Part shown: positions 16,276-28,705 of the stretch, piece by piece | How the letters are laid out: every line of letters starts with the position of its first letter | Numbering within the stretch: the stretch's first letter is position 1 | Assembly (NCBI RefSeq): GCF_901709675.1 | Contig: NC_051092.1 | Coordinates: 12,336,491 to 12,400,490, forward strand | Reading direction: 5' to 3' | Length of the DNA stretch: 64,000 bases | DNA from: Syngnathus acus | Lineage: Eukaryota; Chordata; Actinopteri; Syngnathiformes; Syngnathidae | Notes under the pieces: generated by a model | What the model saw: the letters and a program-made list of their open reading frames with translations, nothing else | Databases searched by the model: none | Told to the model about the DNA's origin: nothing | Program-made: the position numbers and the translations under genes

Positions 16276-17092
16276 TTATTACCTTTGTTTATTTACCTTC
16301 ATCTGTAATAATCTACATTTTAATTCAGTCACTATCATCATTAGCTTTTAAATGTTGAATCTGCTTCCAAATGCCTCTTCCATCTTGGTGTTTAAGCTGC
16401 GCTCAGATTGGTAGATTCCAATACATACGTATTTATGAAATTGTCATCCACCTTTGGATGACACCCATTCCGATCCATCTGAAGCTCATCGATTGTGTTG
16501 AATTGCCATTCATATTACCATGACACGTATTCCATATCCATGTCTCACTTTCTCCATTAAGGGTCAGTCCAGCCCAATTAATATATGTAATTATATGTAA
16601 TGGTTAGTGTAGTGCAGGTTTGATGATTATCATCACACTAATCCACTCTCACAAATACCATTTATTGACATACATATAGTAATTTGAGCAAATTTGATCT
16701 ATATTATAAAGTGGATATGATATTTATAATCATAAAATCTGATAGCTAAAAGATGCAGAAATGAATCACCTGGGAACTAATGAGACCAAATATACAGTTG
16801 AGAGAACATCAATCTGCAAAACAAAAATAGGCATTTTATGCTGGTTTCCCATGTCTGACTCTACATTCTATATGCCTAAAAAATGATATACGGAAAGTCC
16901 TACCTGATAAGCAGTAAGTGTACCATTGAGGCCCATTCTTGATAAATCAGTTCAAGTAAAAGTCACATTTAGTTAGACACACAAAAGAACATTCCTCCAT
17001 GGTAGCCTTTATGGCAAATGTGTGCTTTGGTCAATGAACACCTGCACACAAACGCAAAGTGAAACAAGTCACATGACGCTGCTTTCACTCCC

Positions 17093-17175
<83 letters not shown>

Positions 17176-17476
17176 GTGTATGTTATTCTAACGTTTCAGG
17201 TGCTTTTCTTGTACTTTATTGAAATTAATAGTGGGGTTTTAAAATACATTACAATTCAAAAATCAAAACATTTCCCAAGCTGTCGCTTCTGTTGCATTTT
17301 GATTCTCAAGGATTCTTTGATTTATTAGAGACAAGCAGTTTGAGATTTTAATTTTTTGTTGATAATGATTGAGCAGATTGATGAAATAGAAGAAAAAACA
17401 TCACATTTGATAGTCACCCCAGAAACACAAAGACGCCAGAAGAGTTTAATCTCGTTGAGGCAAGGAAACTTTAGGG
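15580..17476. other. Intergenic DNA between the TMEM116-like gene and lectin B
   Basis: Contains an AAAT microsatellite (16041-16072), an ATT microsatellite (16238-16273), and otherwise AT-rich sequence. The missing first exon of the TMEM116-like gene should be here or beyond but could not be recognised. The polyadenylation signal of lectin B (tttatt at 17321) is near the end. Confidence 0.5.
17095..17180. repeat. TG dinucleotide microsatellite
   Basis: About 33 TG units followed by a short CG run and further TG units. Alternating purine-pyrimidine sequence of this length can adopt Z-DNA. Confidence 0.95.
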
Positions 17477-18717
17477 TTAATGGACAACTGGTCTCTTGCA
17501 AACATATGGTTCCGTGGCTGTGCACGATGTAGTCGTCCAAACACCATCTGTAAGAATAAAAAAACCTGGATGTGTATACATATGTGTAACTCTCAGCAAA
17601 CTGTGTTTATTCATTGATTTTACTTACCATCCTCATTAATTGTGGTACATTCACCAGTAGGAAGTGATTGTGATTGTGATGGTGGTGGAACAAAGTTTAA
17701 AAAATCTTCAGGAGGTGTTGTTCCATCAGTCCATTCATAGCCATTATTCTGGAAGACAAAGTCACATTTAATTGAGATATACTCTAAGAGTTAAGGACAC
17801 ACAATCAATTTGAGTGACTGTACACAAAACTAGCTATACTCAAAAGATATGAATAAATATTTAGTAAAATTTTGGAGCATGACAGTATTTATTACTGTAA
17901 ATCCAAATGGATTCAAATCCACCAATCAAGTCATCAAATTTCAAATCAAATAATTGTATCAATTTGAAAACAAGTGTCAGGATTCAATCAGAACTTGAAT
18001 GTTTTGTCAATGTTTTACCCCATCTTCGTCATTGTATCCAATCCAGGCTGAAGTAACCCCCTCTGGTATAAGTCCTTGAACAAATATATTTTCCAGGGCA
18101 CTTTCGATTGAGACTAGATTCCCACCGAGAACTTCACAGACACTCTGATGGAGAAAGAAAGTGAACAATTGATTTCACTCATTCAGATCCACCAGAAAGT
18201 TAGCAAGACATTTTCACTTTGGATCAACGGATCGATGGATCACTGATTGAAATAGCAGTAAACTGGTTCGGAACTATATCACAACTATTTTCTTCCATAC
18301 CTCTGCATCAAGAAATTCCCTCTCTTCCGCTTGGAAAATGTAGCACTCACAATTGAACTGAGTCCACCCTTTAGGACAGTTATTAACGACAATTTTTTCT
18401 TGAGGAAAGCAAAAACAAAATAAGATAGGTCAGTTAAATCTGGTGTGGATGTCAACAAAACTAATCAATAGTTCATTTATCTTTTGATTATATCTACCAA
18501 CCTTTCCAATAATCGAAAAAGAACGAATGCTGCAATGAACAAAAGCATATTGTTAAAATCAAACAGCAAAAAAGAAACACAGCAAACATCATCGTAAATA
18601 TAAGTTTAATATTTACGTTTTATAGTTATGTAAGCGGTTAAGATTTTGACTTACGCCTCCACTCAACAGTCCATTGATCACACAAAGGAGGAACAACAAG
18701 CGAACAGCAAATGCCAT
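17477..18717 (-). CDS. Secreted C-type lectin domain protein, gene B
   Basis: Complement of join(17477-17547, 17628-17748, 18019-18144, 18301-18398, 18502-18529, 18655-18717): 168 residues, intact. Signal peptide MAFAVRLLFLLCVINGLLSG; micro-exon HSFFFDYWK; domain blocks CPKGWTQFNCECYIFQ, SVCEVLGGNLVSIESALENI, AWIGY, WTDGT, GECTTINEDGVW, PYVCK. Exon 3 starts 12 nt further upstream than in its paralogues because the acceptor is ctcaag, adding KKIVVN-type residues before the first cysteine pair; phase is still kept. The sugar-site region is proline- and glutamine-rich (VPPPSQSQSLPTG) with no EPN or QPD, and WIGL has become WIGY. This is the most divergent intact member. TATA at 18911 and an untranslated exon ending near 18869 complete the gene. 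Confidence 0.85.
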
Positions 18718-18910
18718 CTGTGCAATAATTGAAAAACACAAACATGTTTCTAACAATAAATATTAGCAATGTTACACTTATTACATGAAACACAAAAATG
18801 GACTAAATGCCAAGACTTGACATGATATTGAGTTTGAAAAGTGCGATGTAAAGTTGTGTTAAGTTACCTTTGCAGTTGCACGAGTGCCTTAGTGCTGTGG
18901 ACGACGACAC

Positions 18911-18948
18911 CTTTTATATCGTCAGTCTTGGAATGTTGAATGTGTCAA
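18911..18948 (-). promoter_or_regulatory. Core promoter of lectin B: CATTCC module plus TATA
   Basis: On the minus strand: TTGACACATTCAACATTCCA, then AGACTGACG and GATATAAAAG. The same order of TGACACA, ACATTCCA and ATATAAAA is found before lectins C, F and G and in part before D, E and I. Confidence 0.65.
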
Positions 18949-18959
18949 ATTATGTCAAA

Positions 18960-20939
18960 GTCACATGACACATCAGAGAAAACAAACAAGCAAAAAAACA
19001 AAAACCCAAAGAACCTGTTTGCCAAACAGCTAATGGACTAAATTCAGTTATCTGTAACTCAATGTGGAGACTAACGAATAAATATTTTTGTAATTTGGTA
19101 TGTACGTATAACTTGAAATGGTCTTGCACTAATCTACGTTAATGCTGTGGTAAAATCAGGATTGCAAAAAAATTATTATATCAAAAAATAATTCAGGGTG
19201 ATAAGTAGGAATGAATAAAAAATAGTGAGGAAGGCGATAACTTAATGTGACTTATTGACGACATATTTGTGCTGTGCAAACTACTTCGTGGCTCACTATT
19301 TGTCTCCTTGAAGCCTCATATGATGGGGATAATCTGAAGACCTCATGCGCTTGTAAAAATACAAACCTTGACCTACCAGCAGAAATTTTTATTAATTTGC
19401 AAATCATGGAAATATTTTGTTGATAGATGTTCAACATTGGCTCATTCATTCGCACCATCTCTAAGTATGAGCCAGTGAACTGCAATGTTTATGCATGTGT
19501 GTGGTTTTGATTTCAAAAAATGTAAGTCCCAGGCTCTGAGTGGTCTTAATGTAACACTGACATAAAGTTTTTCAGAGGCCACAGGCGAGGCAAGCAATCA
19601 AACTAGACAAAGTGAGACAGCACCGACAGTCAAACTGGTTAGAATGTTCCCGGGCGTCAACAAATAATTAGTTCATCTGTTGCTGGTAGGACATCATGGG
19701 GGAAATCCTGATAGCAAAGTCGCACAGCAAGTGCAATTTCTCAAGAATGAGGAACAAAGTATCATACCCAAATAAATCACCGAGTTTAAAAAGACAACAG
19801 CAAACAATTGGACGAGAGAAAATTAATGGCTTCGCTTTACATAATAGCGATAGAGTTTCTTCAGCCTTGTCGCCAAGAAAAACATCTGGTGTACAGCAAA
19901 ACACAATACAGCAAGCAGAACTAAAACAAAAGTCAGTTTTATTTTTAAAAAGCACTTTTATGCAAAATAAATAAATAATAATAATCTTGTCTCAGTTTTG
20001 CACAGTCTTAGGGCAGCGCAGCTGTGATAACTAGTGCAGATGGAGCGGTCCAAGACAAACAACAAGTCAAGCATCCAGAGACTATTTTTGAGCAATGTTA
20101 TGCACGTCAGCTAATTGCACCGTGTCGTACCAGTCAGACAATAACAGCGTCCAGACTCAATCTTTAAATGCCATCTTACAAAACTCCCCCGCTGTTCTTC
20201 ATTGCCGCTCCTGTATTAACACTTTCCTGACAATGGGATTCAACATGAAATTCAGCTGATTCTCCAAAATGTATCTGCTGATGATATTTAATTTTTTTCT
20301 GTCTGTCAGCGGCAACCTGCACAATCATTGGCAGAGTTGGGACGCTAGAAAGAAACCTGTTTCCACCTTACCTTGGCAGGCGATTAGCGAGTTTTCATCC
20401 CATTTAGTCAATCTCATCCGCATTTTCATTTAGTCAAGTTTTAGTCGACTATAAGTTGAGAATTCTAGTCTTTACCTTAGACCAAGAAAACATAATCGTA
20501 TCCATCTAGTTTTTGTCAACAAAAATTGCCAACATTTTAGTCTAGTTTTAGTCAGAAAAAAAAAAACATTTTCCCTGTTATTTTTGTAAATATTGAACAT
20601 TTTCATGTTCATACACATCTTTCATGTATGAAAATGTAGGTCAAAGCTGCTTTGTGGCACATAGTCTATCTTATCTAGATGAGTTGTTTTGGCGTGTTTT
20701 GACTTTAAATTTGTAACCAGGTTAGCATAACATTCAAGTTCACACACTATCAAACGCGGCAAAGAAGCTATAATATTTCTTCTGTCGCCAAGTTGTCTTC
20801 CTAGTCACGCATTTTGGTCAAAACCTGTTTGTCAAACACCTCATCAGTAAGGTTCATTGTTTTTTTCTGGTATGGTTAAAAGCTGAATTTATTCCCTTGC
20901 TCTGGGAACTGGTATGATGTATCATGTGACTTTACCACA
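18960..20939. other. Intergenic DNA between the divergent lectins B and C
   Basis: About 2 kb without an exon. At about 20385-20560 there is a stretch rich in TTTAGTC/TAGTCGACTA motifs that looks like an old interspersed repeat. The remainder appears unique and AT-rich. Confidence 0.5.
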
Positions 20940-20987
20940 ATCTGACACACTCAACATTCCGAGACTGCCAACCGAACATATAAAAGC
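20940..20987 (+). promoter_or_regulatory. Core promoter of lectin C
   Basis: TCTGACACACTCAACATTCC, then GAGACTGCCAACCGAA and CATATAAAAG. A first untranslated exon follows, ending GACTGCAAAG before gtaactt at about 21032. Confidence 0.65.
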
Positions 20988-21150
20988 AATGGTCATCATC
21001 ATCTTCATTATTAAACTGTCGCTTGACTGCAAAGGTAACTTTACGTCCTACTTTTCAAACTGTATTTTATGGAAACCTTTCCACATAGAATGCACTTTTA
21101 TTTCACGTGTACATGTTAACGATGTTAGGTATATTTCTATCATTGCACAG

Positions 21151-22428
21151 ATGGCATTTGCTCTTTGCTCGTTGTTTCTCCTTTGTGGGATGAGTGGACT
21201 GTTGTCTGGAGTTGTAAGTTAAAAAAATCATCTTACTCACTGACTTCAATATAAACATATGTTGATGCCAATGTCAACGCAGTCTGATTTTACAAAATGT
21301 GCTTTTCTTCTTCACAGTGGTCATTCCCTGTTCACTGGAAAAGTTGGTAGCTGTGACTCAATGAATAATTTCTGAGTCTTGTCAAGACTGACCTCTGATT
21401 TTGTTGACATGTCTCATTTTCTCGCTAAAACAATTGTGTTGCAGATATTAAATGTCCTACTGGTTGGACTCAGTTGGACTGTCATTGTTACATATTCAAC
21501 GGTACCGCAGTAACCTTTGTAGAGGCGGAGGTACGAAAGACTTTTACCAAAAAGTACAAATACAATTCTTTACTATCAGTGATCCATTTGACTGCTGACT
21601 GATGGATCTTAATGAGTGAAATCAACTTGGCATTCTCTTTTTCCATTAGGAAGACTGCATAAGGCGCGGTGGAAATCTGGTGTCTATTCACAATGACCTG
21701 GAAAATAAAATCGTAAAACAACTGATTGTTGATGGTGGAGAGAATCTTGGCTGGATTGGGCTCCATGATACAATTGTGGTAAAATCTTAACCAGTAAAAA
21801 CATTGTGATTGAATCCTGCCACTTGTGTTCAGCCAAAGTATTTTTGCCTCAAAAGAAATGAATGTCTACTTCTGACACGATTTTGTCACCAGCATGGTGT
21901 GGAGCGATGAAAGGACAAAACATTAAAACGCATCTACCTCCACCTGGTGGTTTACGTTACGTTCAACTTTTTTAATATATCCTATCGAGTTTAATTTCAG
22001 GATAAATTCTATTTAAGAGAAAAAGAATCGCTGTATTATGATTTAAATGATATAAGCCGATCAAGATTGTGGAAAAACAGTAGATTGATATTCAAACAAT
22101 GCTTATTGCTTATATATGCTTACATGGACTCATTCAATTGTGACTTTTTCTTCCAGAATAATGACTTTTTCTGGACTGATGGATCAATTGTAGATTTCCT
22201 CAACTTTGACAGTGACAATTCGGAGCCGGATGGCGGCACTCAATGTGTAGCGATTCAGGCAAATAGTGAGTTAAATCTGTGATTAAATTGGGTTAATACA
22301 ATGTACTTAAACATTTATTCCTTACAGATGGACTTTGGCAAGATGATCCCTGCACAGAAACCAACGCATATGTTTGCATCATGGATGTGTGCCATGGCGG
22401 AGATCCTAGCTATCCAGACTGTCCATAG
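21151..22428 (+). CDS. Secreted C-type lectin domain protein, gene C
   Basis: Join(21151-21213, 21318-21342, 21445-21530, 21650-21778, 22157-22265, 22328-22428): 170 residues, intact. Signal peptide MAFALCSLFLLCGMSGLLSG; a 25-nt micro-exon (WSFPVHWK) whose donor is AAAA|gttggt; domain blocks CPTGWTQLDCHCYIF, EDCIRRGGNLVSIHNDLENK, GWIGLHD, FFWTDGS, NSEPDGGTQCVAI, GLWQDDPCTETNAYVC. The sugar site has EPD in place of EPN. After the last domain cysteine it continues IMDVCHGGDPSYPDCP, a tail with two more cysteines shared only with gene D. The start follows the ctgcacag/cacag acceptor directly, as in all members. Confidence 0.87.
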
Positions 22429-23950
22429 CTATGATCAATAATCAATGAAGCAAATATCAAATGCGGTGGTTTTTTTTAATTTTATTTTATTTAGGGCTTT
22501 ACCATCATGATTTTTCCTCTTCTCTTTCTGCTCAGTCGTTATTAACTAAAAAAATGTGTCTCGTCCCTTGGTCAGGCCCAGAAATCCCTTTGTTCATTTT
22601 GAAAAAGACAAGCATCTGTTGTGAATGTATGGTATAACCCTGGAATGCGACGCTAAGTTCCGGGGTTCTACTGTATTTTCATTTGAAATGCTTAACCCAA
22701 TAGAATTTATGCTGAATCACCCTGCTACTCCCCATTTTCCTTGGGGGCGGGTAAGGGATGAAGCAGCCCCAACTACCCGAGTGATTAAGGGTAGTTTGAC
22801 CTGTTTGGCCCAGAAGTCTGGGGTTCAATAATTGACTTGTGTGTAAATGGCTGCCAGAGACCTTTGAAGAGGAAGACTCCAAATTTAAAGGGAGTAGATG
22901 GATCAAGAGTTTGAAACACCTTAAAAAAACATACGATATTTAAAAAAACGGTCTTGTGTCTTCATTTATGAGAAAATCTGAAAGAATCGTTCTTAAATCA
23001 ACATGCAAAGCAATTAAAAAATTCAAAACTCCGGATCTGATGTTTTTTAAACTCTATGTTTAGCACTTGTGGGTTTTATCTGATGTTTTTAATTACCACT
23101 TTTCACATAGGCCTTTCAAAATGTTTCAAATATATTCAAATAAACTTGCATTGCCTTGCATTTCAAAAATGTATTCATATTGCAACATACTCAAATATGT
23201 GACACCATTTGTAGATTATATTCACGATTGATGATGAAAACCAGCTCCACAAGGTCAGAAACAGAATTTGGAATGTACAGCTAGTTCAGATCAGTTATTT
23301 TATCTTGAATAATAAAGGAACAAAGGAAAAAGCTCCTAGGATTAGCTTTTTTTGTTTTTTAGCGGAATTCTCAACAACAGAACAAAAACCGGTACAGTTA
23401 TAAGAAAACACTCAAGGACTTTTACATTTTAGCCAATGTCACACCACTCATCTTAAAACGTCCCCAGTGTCATGATTGGCTGGAATGTTAGAGGTCAGAG
23501 TGAAGACAATTCTACTTGTGTGCGTGGTATGTAACTGATCCGGTTCAATTGCCTTCTTATGGATAATTTGCGTGCTTGAGTTTGTCAGACATGCCCTGTT
23601 CAGCGCTATTTTCGACAGCAATGCAAAACATACGGAAAATGTCGTCAACTAAAATCTCAAGTCTTGTTACAGCTCCATTAGCAGGCAGGCAAACACACAA
23701 AACACTCGCTCCTATGGCTTATGAATTAACTTTGGATGAAAAAACGAACAAGACTTGTACATTTTCAACTTCTTACCAGCCAGACATGGTCGTTCATGTA
23801 TATTCCAACTTAACTTGAAATAAAAAAACGCCTTTCTCTCATGTTGTCAGTTCCGAGCCTGCAAAAACAGAAAAGCAGTGAAACAGGCTGTTGTGTTTGG
23901 TTACATACTTGAATTAAAGTTTCCTGTGGTGGGAACTCTTCTTATATGAC
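22429..23950. other. Intergenic DNA between lectins C and D
   Basis: Contains a degenerate element at about 22740-22930 with weak resemblance to the GCGCTATA-tail SINEs, a likely polyadenylation signal TCAAATAAAC near 23138, and at 23516-23560 a block (GTAACTGATCCGGTTCAATT) that recurs upstream of other lectin units. Confidence 0.45.
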
Positions 23951-23999
23951 ACTGACATAGTCTACACATTCCAGACTGTCAAGTCATCGTATATAAAAG
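23951..23999 (+). promoter_or_regulatory. Core promoter of lectin D
   Basis: Contains ACACATTCCAGACTGTCAAG followed by TCGTATATAAAAG. The untranslated exon ends CAACTGCAAAG before gtatag at about 24044. Confidence 0.6.
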
Positions 24000-24266
24000 C
24001 TGCTCGTCTTCTTTCGTTCAGGATTTAAGCATCTCAACTGCAAAGGTATAGTCAGCCAACTTCCCCTTCTACTTTCGGTGTTGTTTCATGTGACTTTTTC
24101 AACATTAGCTCAATTTTTAAGCAGATATTAATTGTTAGAAATGAAAGTATTTTTCTATGACTACAAATACCTTTTCAACACTAACTAAATTTTTTTCACA
24201 GGGTCAGAGAGATATACATATTTATATTAGATATTAATTGTTAGAAGTATTTTTCTATTACTGCAG

Positions 24267-25816
24267 ATGGCATTTGCTGTTCACTTGTTCCTCCTTTGTG
24301 GCATCAATGGACTATTGACTGGAGTTGTAAGTAAAAATCTCACGATTTCATTGAAATGAACATTAATTCTGCTATATTGGTTACTATGATATATTGGTGT
24401 CTTGATTTATGTCAGTGTTTTGCAATCTGGTTTTCTCTTTGTGTTTTCTTTCTGTGCAGTGGTCTTTTCCTGTACACCATTGGAAAAGTTGGTAGCTGTG
24501 ACTCGATCCTTTTTTTAATCAACCAATTCTTAGCTACGTCAATGTTGACGCCAGATCTTATTGACGTGTATTAATTTCTTCCTAAAACAACAATTGTGTT
24601 TCAGACATTAACTGTCCTAGCGCAGATTGGGTTCAGGTGGACTGTTATTGTTTCCTCTACCAAGACAGCACAGCGAATTTTGCAGATGCAGAGGTATGGG
24701 AGACTTTTCCACAAAAGTTGAGATAAAGTCTTGTGAAAATTTGTTGGAACCCTTTGCACGCCTGACAGTCCTGAAGGAATTAAATCAACATGTCGCTCTT
24801 TTACCATACAGGCTGCTTGCATTGCTTTAGAGGCTAACCTTGCCTCTATCCGCAACAATGTGGAAAATGCGATCATTCGTCAACTGCTTGTCAATGATAC
24901 TGCAACGAAAGCCTGGATTGGACTCCATGATGCAATTCAGGTGAAACATTGACCAATGAAAATATTAGATTTAACCCCTGTCACTTTTTTAGGCCCAAGC
25001 ATTTTGTCATTTACAAATTGAGTGTGTCCTTTAGACTCAATCTTGTCAGTAGTTTAAAGGAAACAGGTGAAGAGTTGGGTGTTCAAGGGTACATTCTCCA
25101 TTTTTTTTATGCACCTTGGGCTATCGTCATCAATTCTGCTGGGCTTAACCTGCAAGGGAAAAAAACCTGGATAATTAATTCTCAACTGCAAAAGCATGTA
25201 TACATACATCTCTATGGGACACCCTGTTTGTGTTTATGTTGGCATGTTATCATGTGGTTAATGCCACAACTGGTATCAATAGAGGTTCAACATGAATTTG
25301 TGTTAGTTTTATTTATTATTTATTCAATCATATCATAAATTGCAGCATACAAGTATACTCAATACCAAATACCAAAGCGTTCGAGCGCGCGGTAAAGGCG
25401 CCGGGCGAGTCGGCCCCAAAGAAATCTCTCCATGACGTCTCAAAACACCAGTCGCAAATTCAAGCATTTATTATTTATTTACACGTGACTCATACAAATG
25501 ATGACTCTGTCTCTCAGGATGGTGACTTTATATGGACTGATGGCTCATTTGATAATTTCCGGAACTTTGATTCCATGAATTCGGAGCCTGATAACTCTGG
25601 TGATTGTGTAGAAATAAACGATGGTAAGTAAAATCTGTGATTAAAGTTTGGTAAAACTATTATTCTGTCTTACTTCAAGATTTATTTCTTACAGACGGAC
25701 TTTGGCAGGATGAAAACTGTACAACCCTAAACACATATGTTTGCCTCCAAAATTTGTGCAATGGCGGAAATCGTGACAATCCAGACAATTGTTCTGAGGG
25801 ACCAACACTGTGGTAG
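24267..25816 (+). CDS. Secreted C-type lectin domain protein, gene D
   Basis: Join(24267-24326, 24460-24487, 24605-24693, 24812-24940, 25518-25623, 25695-25816): 177 residues, intact, the longest member. Signal peptide MAFAVHLFLLCGINGLLTGV; micro-exon WSFPVHHWK; domain blocks CPSADWVQVDCYCFLYQ, AACIALEANLASIRNNVENA, AWIGLHD, FIWTDGS, NSEPDNSGDCVEI, GLWQDENCTTLNTYVC. The usual LGGNL of exon 4 has become LEANL. The sugar site is EPD. The C-terminal tail QNLCNGGNRDNPDNCSEG is the counterpart of the gene C tail, with two extra cysteines and GG. Asn-Cys-Thr in exon 6 is a possible N-glycosylation site. C and D are adjacent, co-oriented and most alike, so they form a tandem pair. Confidence 0.87.
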
Positions 25817-26345
25817 ATTGGATCGAGCACTCAGTGCTCGACTGTGTTGGTCTGTCTGTATTGGAGATGCAGGGATCGTGTGGTGGGGTCTGTGAGGAGT
25901 CGTGACGGAGCACCCAGTAAAGATCGGCTAGTACTGCATCCTTGCCTCCGTGTGTTATTGTTAGAGCAATAAATAAGCAACCCACTATAAGTGACAACAC
26001 TACAGAAGTTTATCAGAGCATAAAGCCACAACAACCACCACCACCACCCTAACTCTTCGTATTCATATGGTTAAATCTTTGTATATGAATAAAATTGGAT
26101 GCAAAATTGTGCTGTTCACATACGTGAGTCTGAGAAACTGTTTGGGTTGGAAGTGTTTTAATGTCAAGTGAGACTAAAAGCTGTGAGTGCAAATTTTTGT
26201 GAAGGCAATACCAGTCTCCATCAACAGTGAATTCAGTTGAGTTGCTATCACAGGTGAGGCACCACACATAAATGAAATATCCCAAATGAATTTCATAAAC
26301 ATGTACTATTTTGAATATAATTAATCAAAGTTAAACTTACAGACT
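25817..26345. other. 3' flank of lectin D
   Basis: Presumed 3' UTR, including AATAAA-type signals near 25969 (GCAATAAATAAGC) and 26088. No exon or transposon recognised. Confidence 0.5.
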
Positions 26346-26779
26346 TACCGTAATTTTCGGACTATACGTCGCTCCGGAGTACAAGTCGCATCAGCCATAA
26401 AATGCCCAAAAATGTGAAAAAAAACATATATAAGTCGCTCCGGAGTATAAGTCGCATTTTGGGGGGCAATTTATTCGACAAAATCCAACACCAAGAACAG
26501 TCATGAACGAGCAACAACAGGCTAAACGATAGCTATGCTAACGTGACATAAACACAAACTAAGAGCTGAGAACGGCCCTGACGTAAAATTCAGAGTTATT
26601 CAAAAACCTATTACATAAACAACACGTTAATAAAACCATCTGTGTCACTCCAATTCATTAAATCCATCGATCGTCCTTTGTCAACAATGCGTGCGCGCCG
26701 CTGACGGCGCTTGCACTTCAAAATATTCCACAGGCCCATATAACGATATATAAATTATATGTCAAATAACTATTAAATA

Positions 26780-27146
26780 GGCGGCTCGGTGGCGCACTGG
26801 GTAGCACGTCCGCCTCACAGTTAGGAGGGTGCGGGTTCGATTCCACCTCCGGCCCTCCCTGTGTGGAGTTTGCATGTTCTCCCCGGGCCCGCGTGGGTTT
26901 TCTCCGGGCACTCCGGTTTCCTCCCACATCCCAAAAACATGCTTGGTAGGCTGATTGAGCGCTCCAAATTGTCCCTAGGTGTGAGTGCGAGTGCGAATGG
27001 TTGTTTGTCTCTGTGTGCCCTGCGATTGGCTGGCAACCGGTTCAGGGTGTCCCCCGCCTACTGCCCGATGACGCTGGGATAGGCTCCAGCACTCCCGCGA
27101 CCCCCGTGGGGACTAAGCGGTACAGAAGATGGATGGATGGATGGAT
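26780..27146 (+). mobile_element. tRNA-derived SINE, full length, first of a tandem pair
   Basis: Starts GGCGGCTCGGTGGCGCACTG (A-box region), has GGGTTCGATTCC (B-box), the conserved body and a GGAT tail. The flanking 12-bp AACTATTAAATA at 26768-26779 and 27147-27158 is its target duplication. Confidence 0.88.
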
Positions 27147-27158
27147 AACTATTAAATA

Positions 27159-27528
27159 AGGCGGCTCGGTGACGCACTGGCTAGCACGTCCGCCTCACAG
27201 TACGGAGGGTGTGGGTTCGATTCCACCACCGGCCCTCCCTGTGTGGAGTTTGCATGTTCTCCCCGTGTCCGCGTGGGTTTTCTCCGGGCCCTCCGGTTTC
27301 CTCCCACATCCCCAAAAACATGCTTGGTAGGCTGATTGAGCGCTCCAAATTGCCCCTAGGTGTGAGTGCGTGTGCGGATGGTTGTTCGTCTCTGTGTGCC
27401 CTGCGATTGGCTGGCAACCGGTTCAGGGTGTCCCCGGCCTACTGCCCGATGACAGCTGGGATAGGCTCCAGTAAGCCCGCGACCCCCGTGGGGATACAGC
27501 GGTACAGAAAATGGATGGATGGATGGAT
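27159..27528 (+). mobile_element. tRNA-derived SINE, full length, second of a tandem pair
   Basis: Same structure and orientation as the copy at 26780, with a number of substitutions between the two. It is bounded by the 12-bp AACTATTAAATA at 27147-27158 and 27529-27540. Confidence 0.88.
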
Positions 27529-28705
27529 AACTATTAAATAAGCAATAATGTTATCAAACCATCTGTGTCACTCCAAATCATTAAATCCATCGATCGTCCT
27601 TTGTCAACAATGGGTGCGCGCAGCTGACGGCGCTTGCACTTCAAAATATTCCACAGGCCCATATAGCGATATATAAATTAGATATCAAGTAACTATTATA
27701 CAAGCAATAGTATTATCAAACCATCTGTGCACTCTAAATCATTAAATCCATTGATCAAATTCCTCGTCCTTTGTCAACAACGGCGCGCGTGCGCCCTGAC
27801 GTCAGCCTCGTCGTTGTTCCACAGATCTACTATATAACTATATTGTAGTGTTAACAAAGTTCAAGGAAAGACGTGGGTTTGGTAAACGGCTCTTTATTTA
27901 ACAAAACAAAGTTCCAGGCGTGTGGCGGCGTGGACTTCCAGCCACGGAAGTGGAAGAGAGCTCCATAGAATAGGACCGGGCGTGCGTAAAAGCCATGACC
28001 GAGCCCCATCCACCGTCCCCGGACAGCCACCCGGCCGAGCGCCGGCCCTCGACTTCCATCCACGGAGGTGAAAGACAGCTCGGTAGAGTAGGACCGGGCG
28101 TGCGTAAAAGCATTGTCCGAGCCCCATCCACCATCCCTGGACAGCCACCCGGCCGAGCGCCGGCCCCCGACTTCAATCCACGGAAGTGAAAGAGAGCTCC
28201 GTCGAGTAGGAACGGGCGTGGGTAAAAGCCTTAATAGTTTTTCAAACCTTCTGTGTCACTCCAAATCCTTAAATCCTTCAAACTCTTCGTCCGCCGTGTC
28301 ACTTAGAAACAAAGCCGCTAATGATGCCGGTAGTACGTGGGGCCCTTCGTCATCTTCGTCATCCCGTGATCAATCTTTGTCCTTTATGTAAACAACCGCC
28401 GCGCCACGCCGCGTCGCGCTGCTGACGTCACTTGAAATTCAAATTACAGTAATCCCTTGCTCCATCGCGGTTCGTTTATCGCGGTTTCAGTTTTTTTTTT
28501 TTGGAACATTTTTGAAAGTTTTTGAAAAAAAACACATATAAGTCGCTCCTTATTATAAGTCGCCCCCCCACCCAAACTATGAAAAAAAACGCGATTTATA
28601 GTCCGAAAATTACGGTACTAAGTTAGATAGCAAGATAATCACATGCCTTTGAGTGCATGAATTATGAGTATTGGAATTTGGGTAGTGCTTGGTAATTAGC
28701 ATCAG

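Larger units (their letters stand above)
26346..28617. mobile_element. Large pogo-like element, copy 2, carrying two SINEs
   Basis: Starts TA-CCGTAATTTTCGGACTATA and ends AGTCCGAAAATTACGG-TA. Apart from a tandem pair of SINEs (26780-27528) it is collinear with 8201-9413, including the 27900-28200 segment with direct repeats of a CCGGGCGTGCGTAAAAGCC unit and the acidic coding relic near 28270-28380. Terminal inverted repeats and TA flanks mark it as a DNA transposon derivative. Confidence 0.75.

Noticed and set aside
17022-17222. CVCVCV frame
   Set aside because: TG microsatellite translation.
26780-27250. tRNA gene candidates
   Set aside because: A-box and B-box are present but the sequence does not fold as a complete tRNA and is followed by a SINE body and GGAT tail in several copies. 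These are SINE heads.
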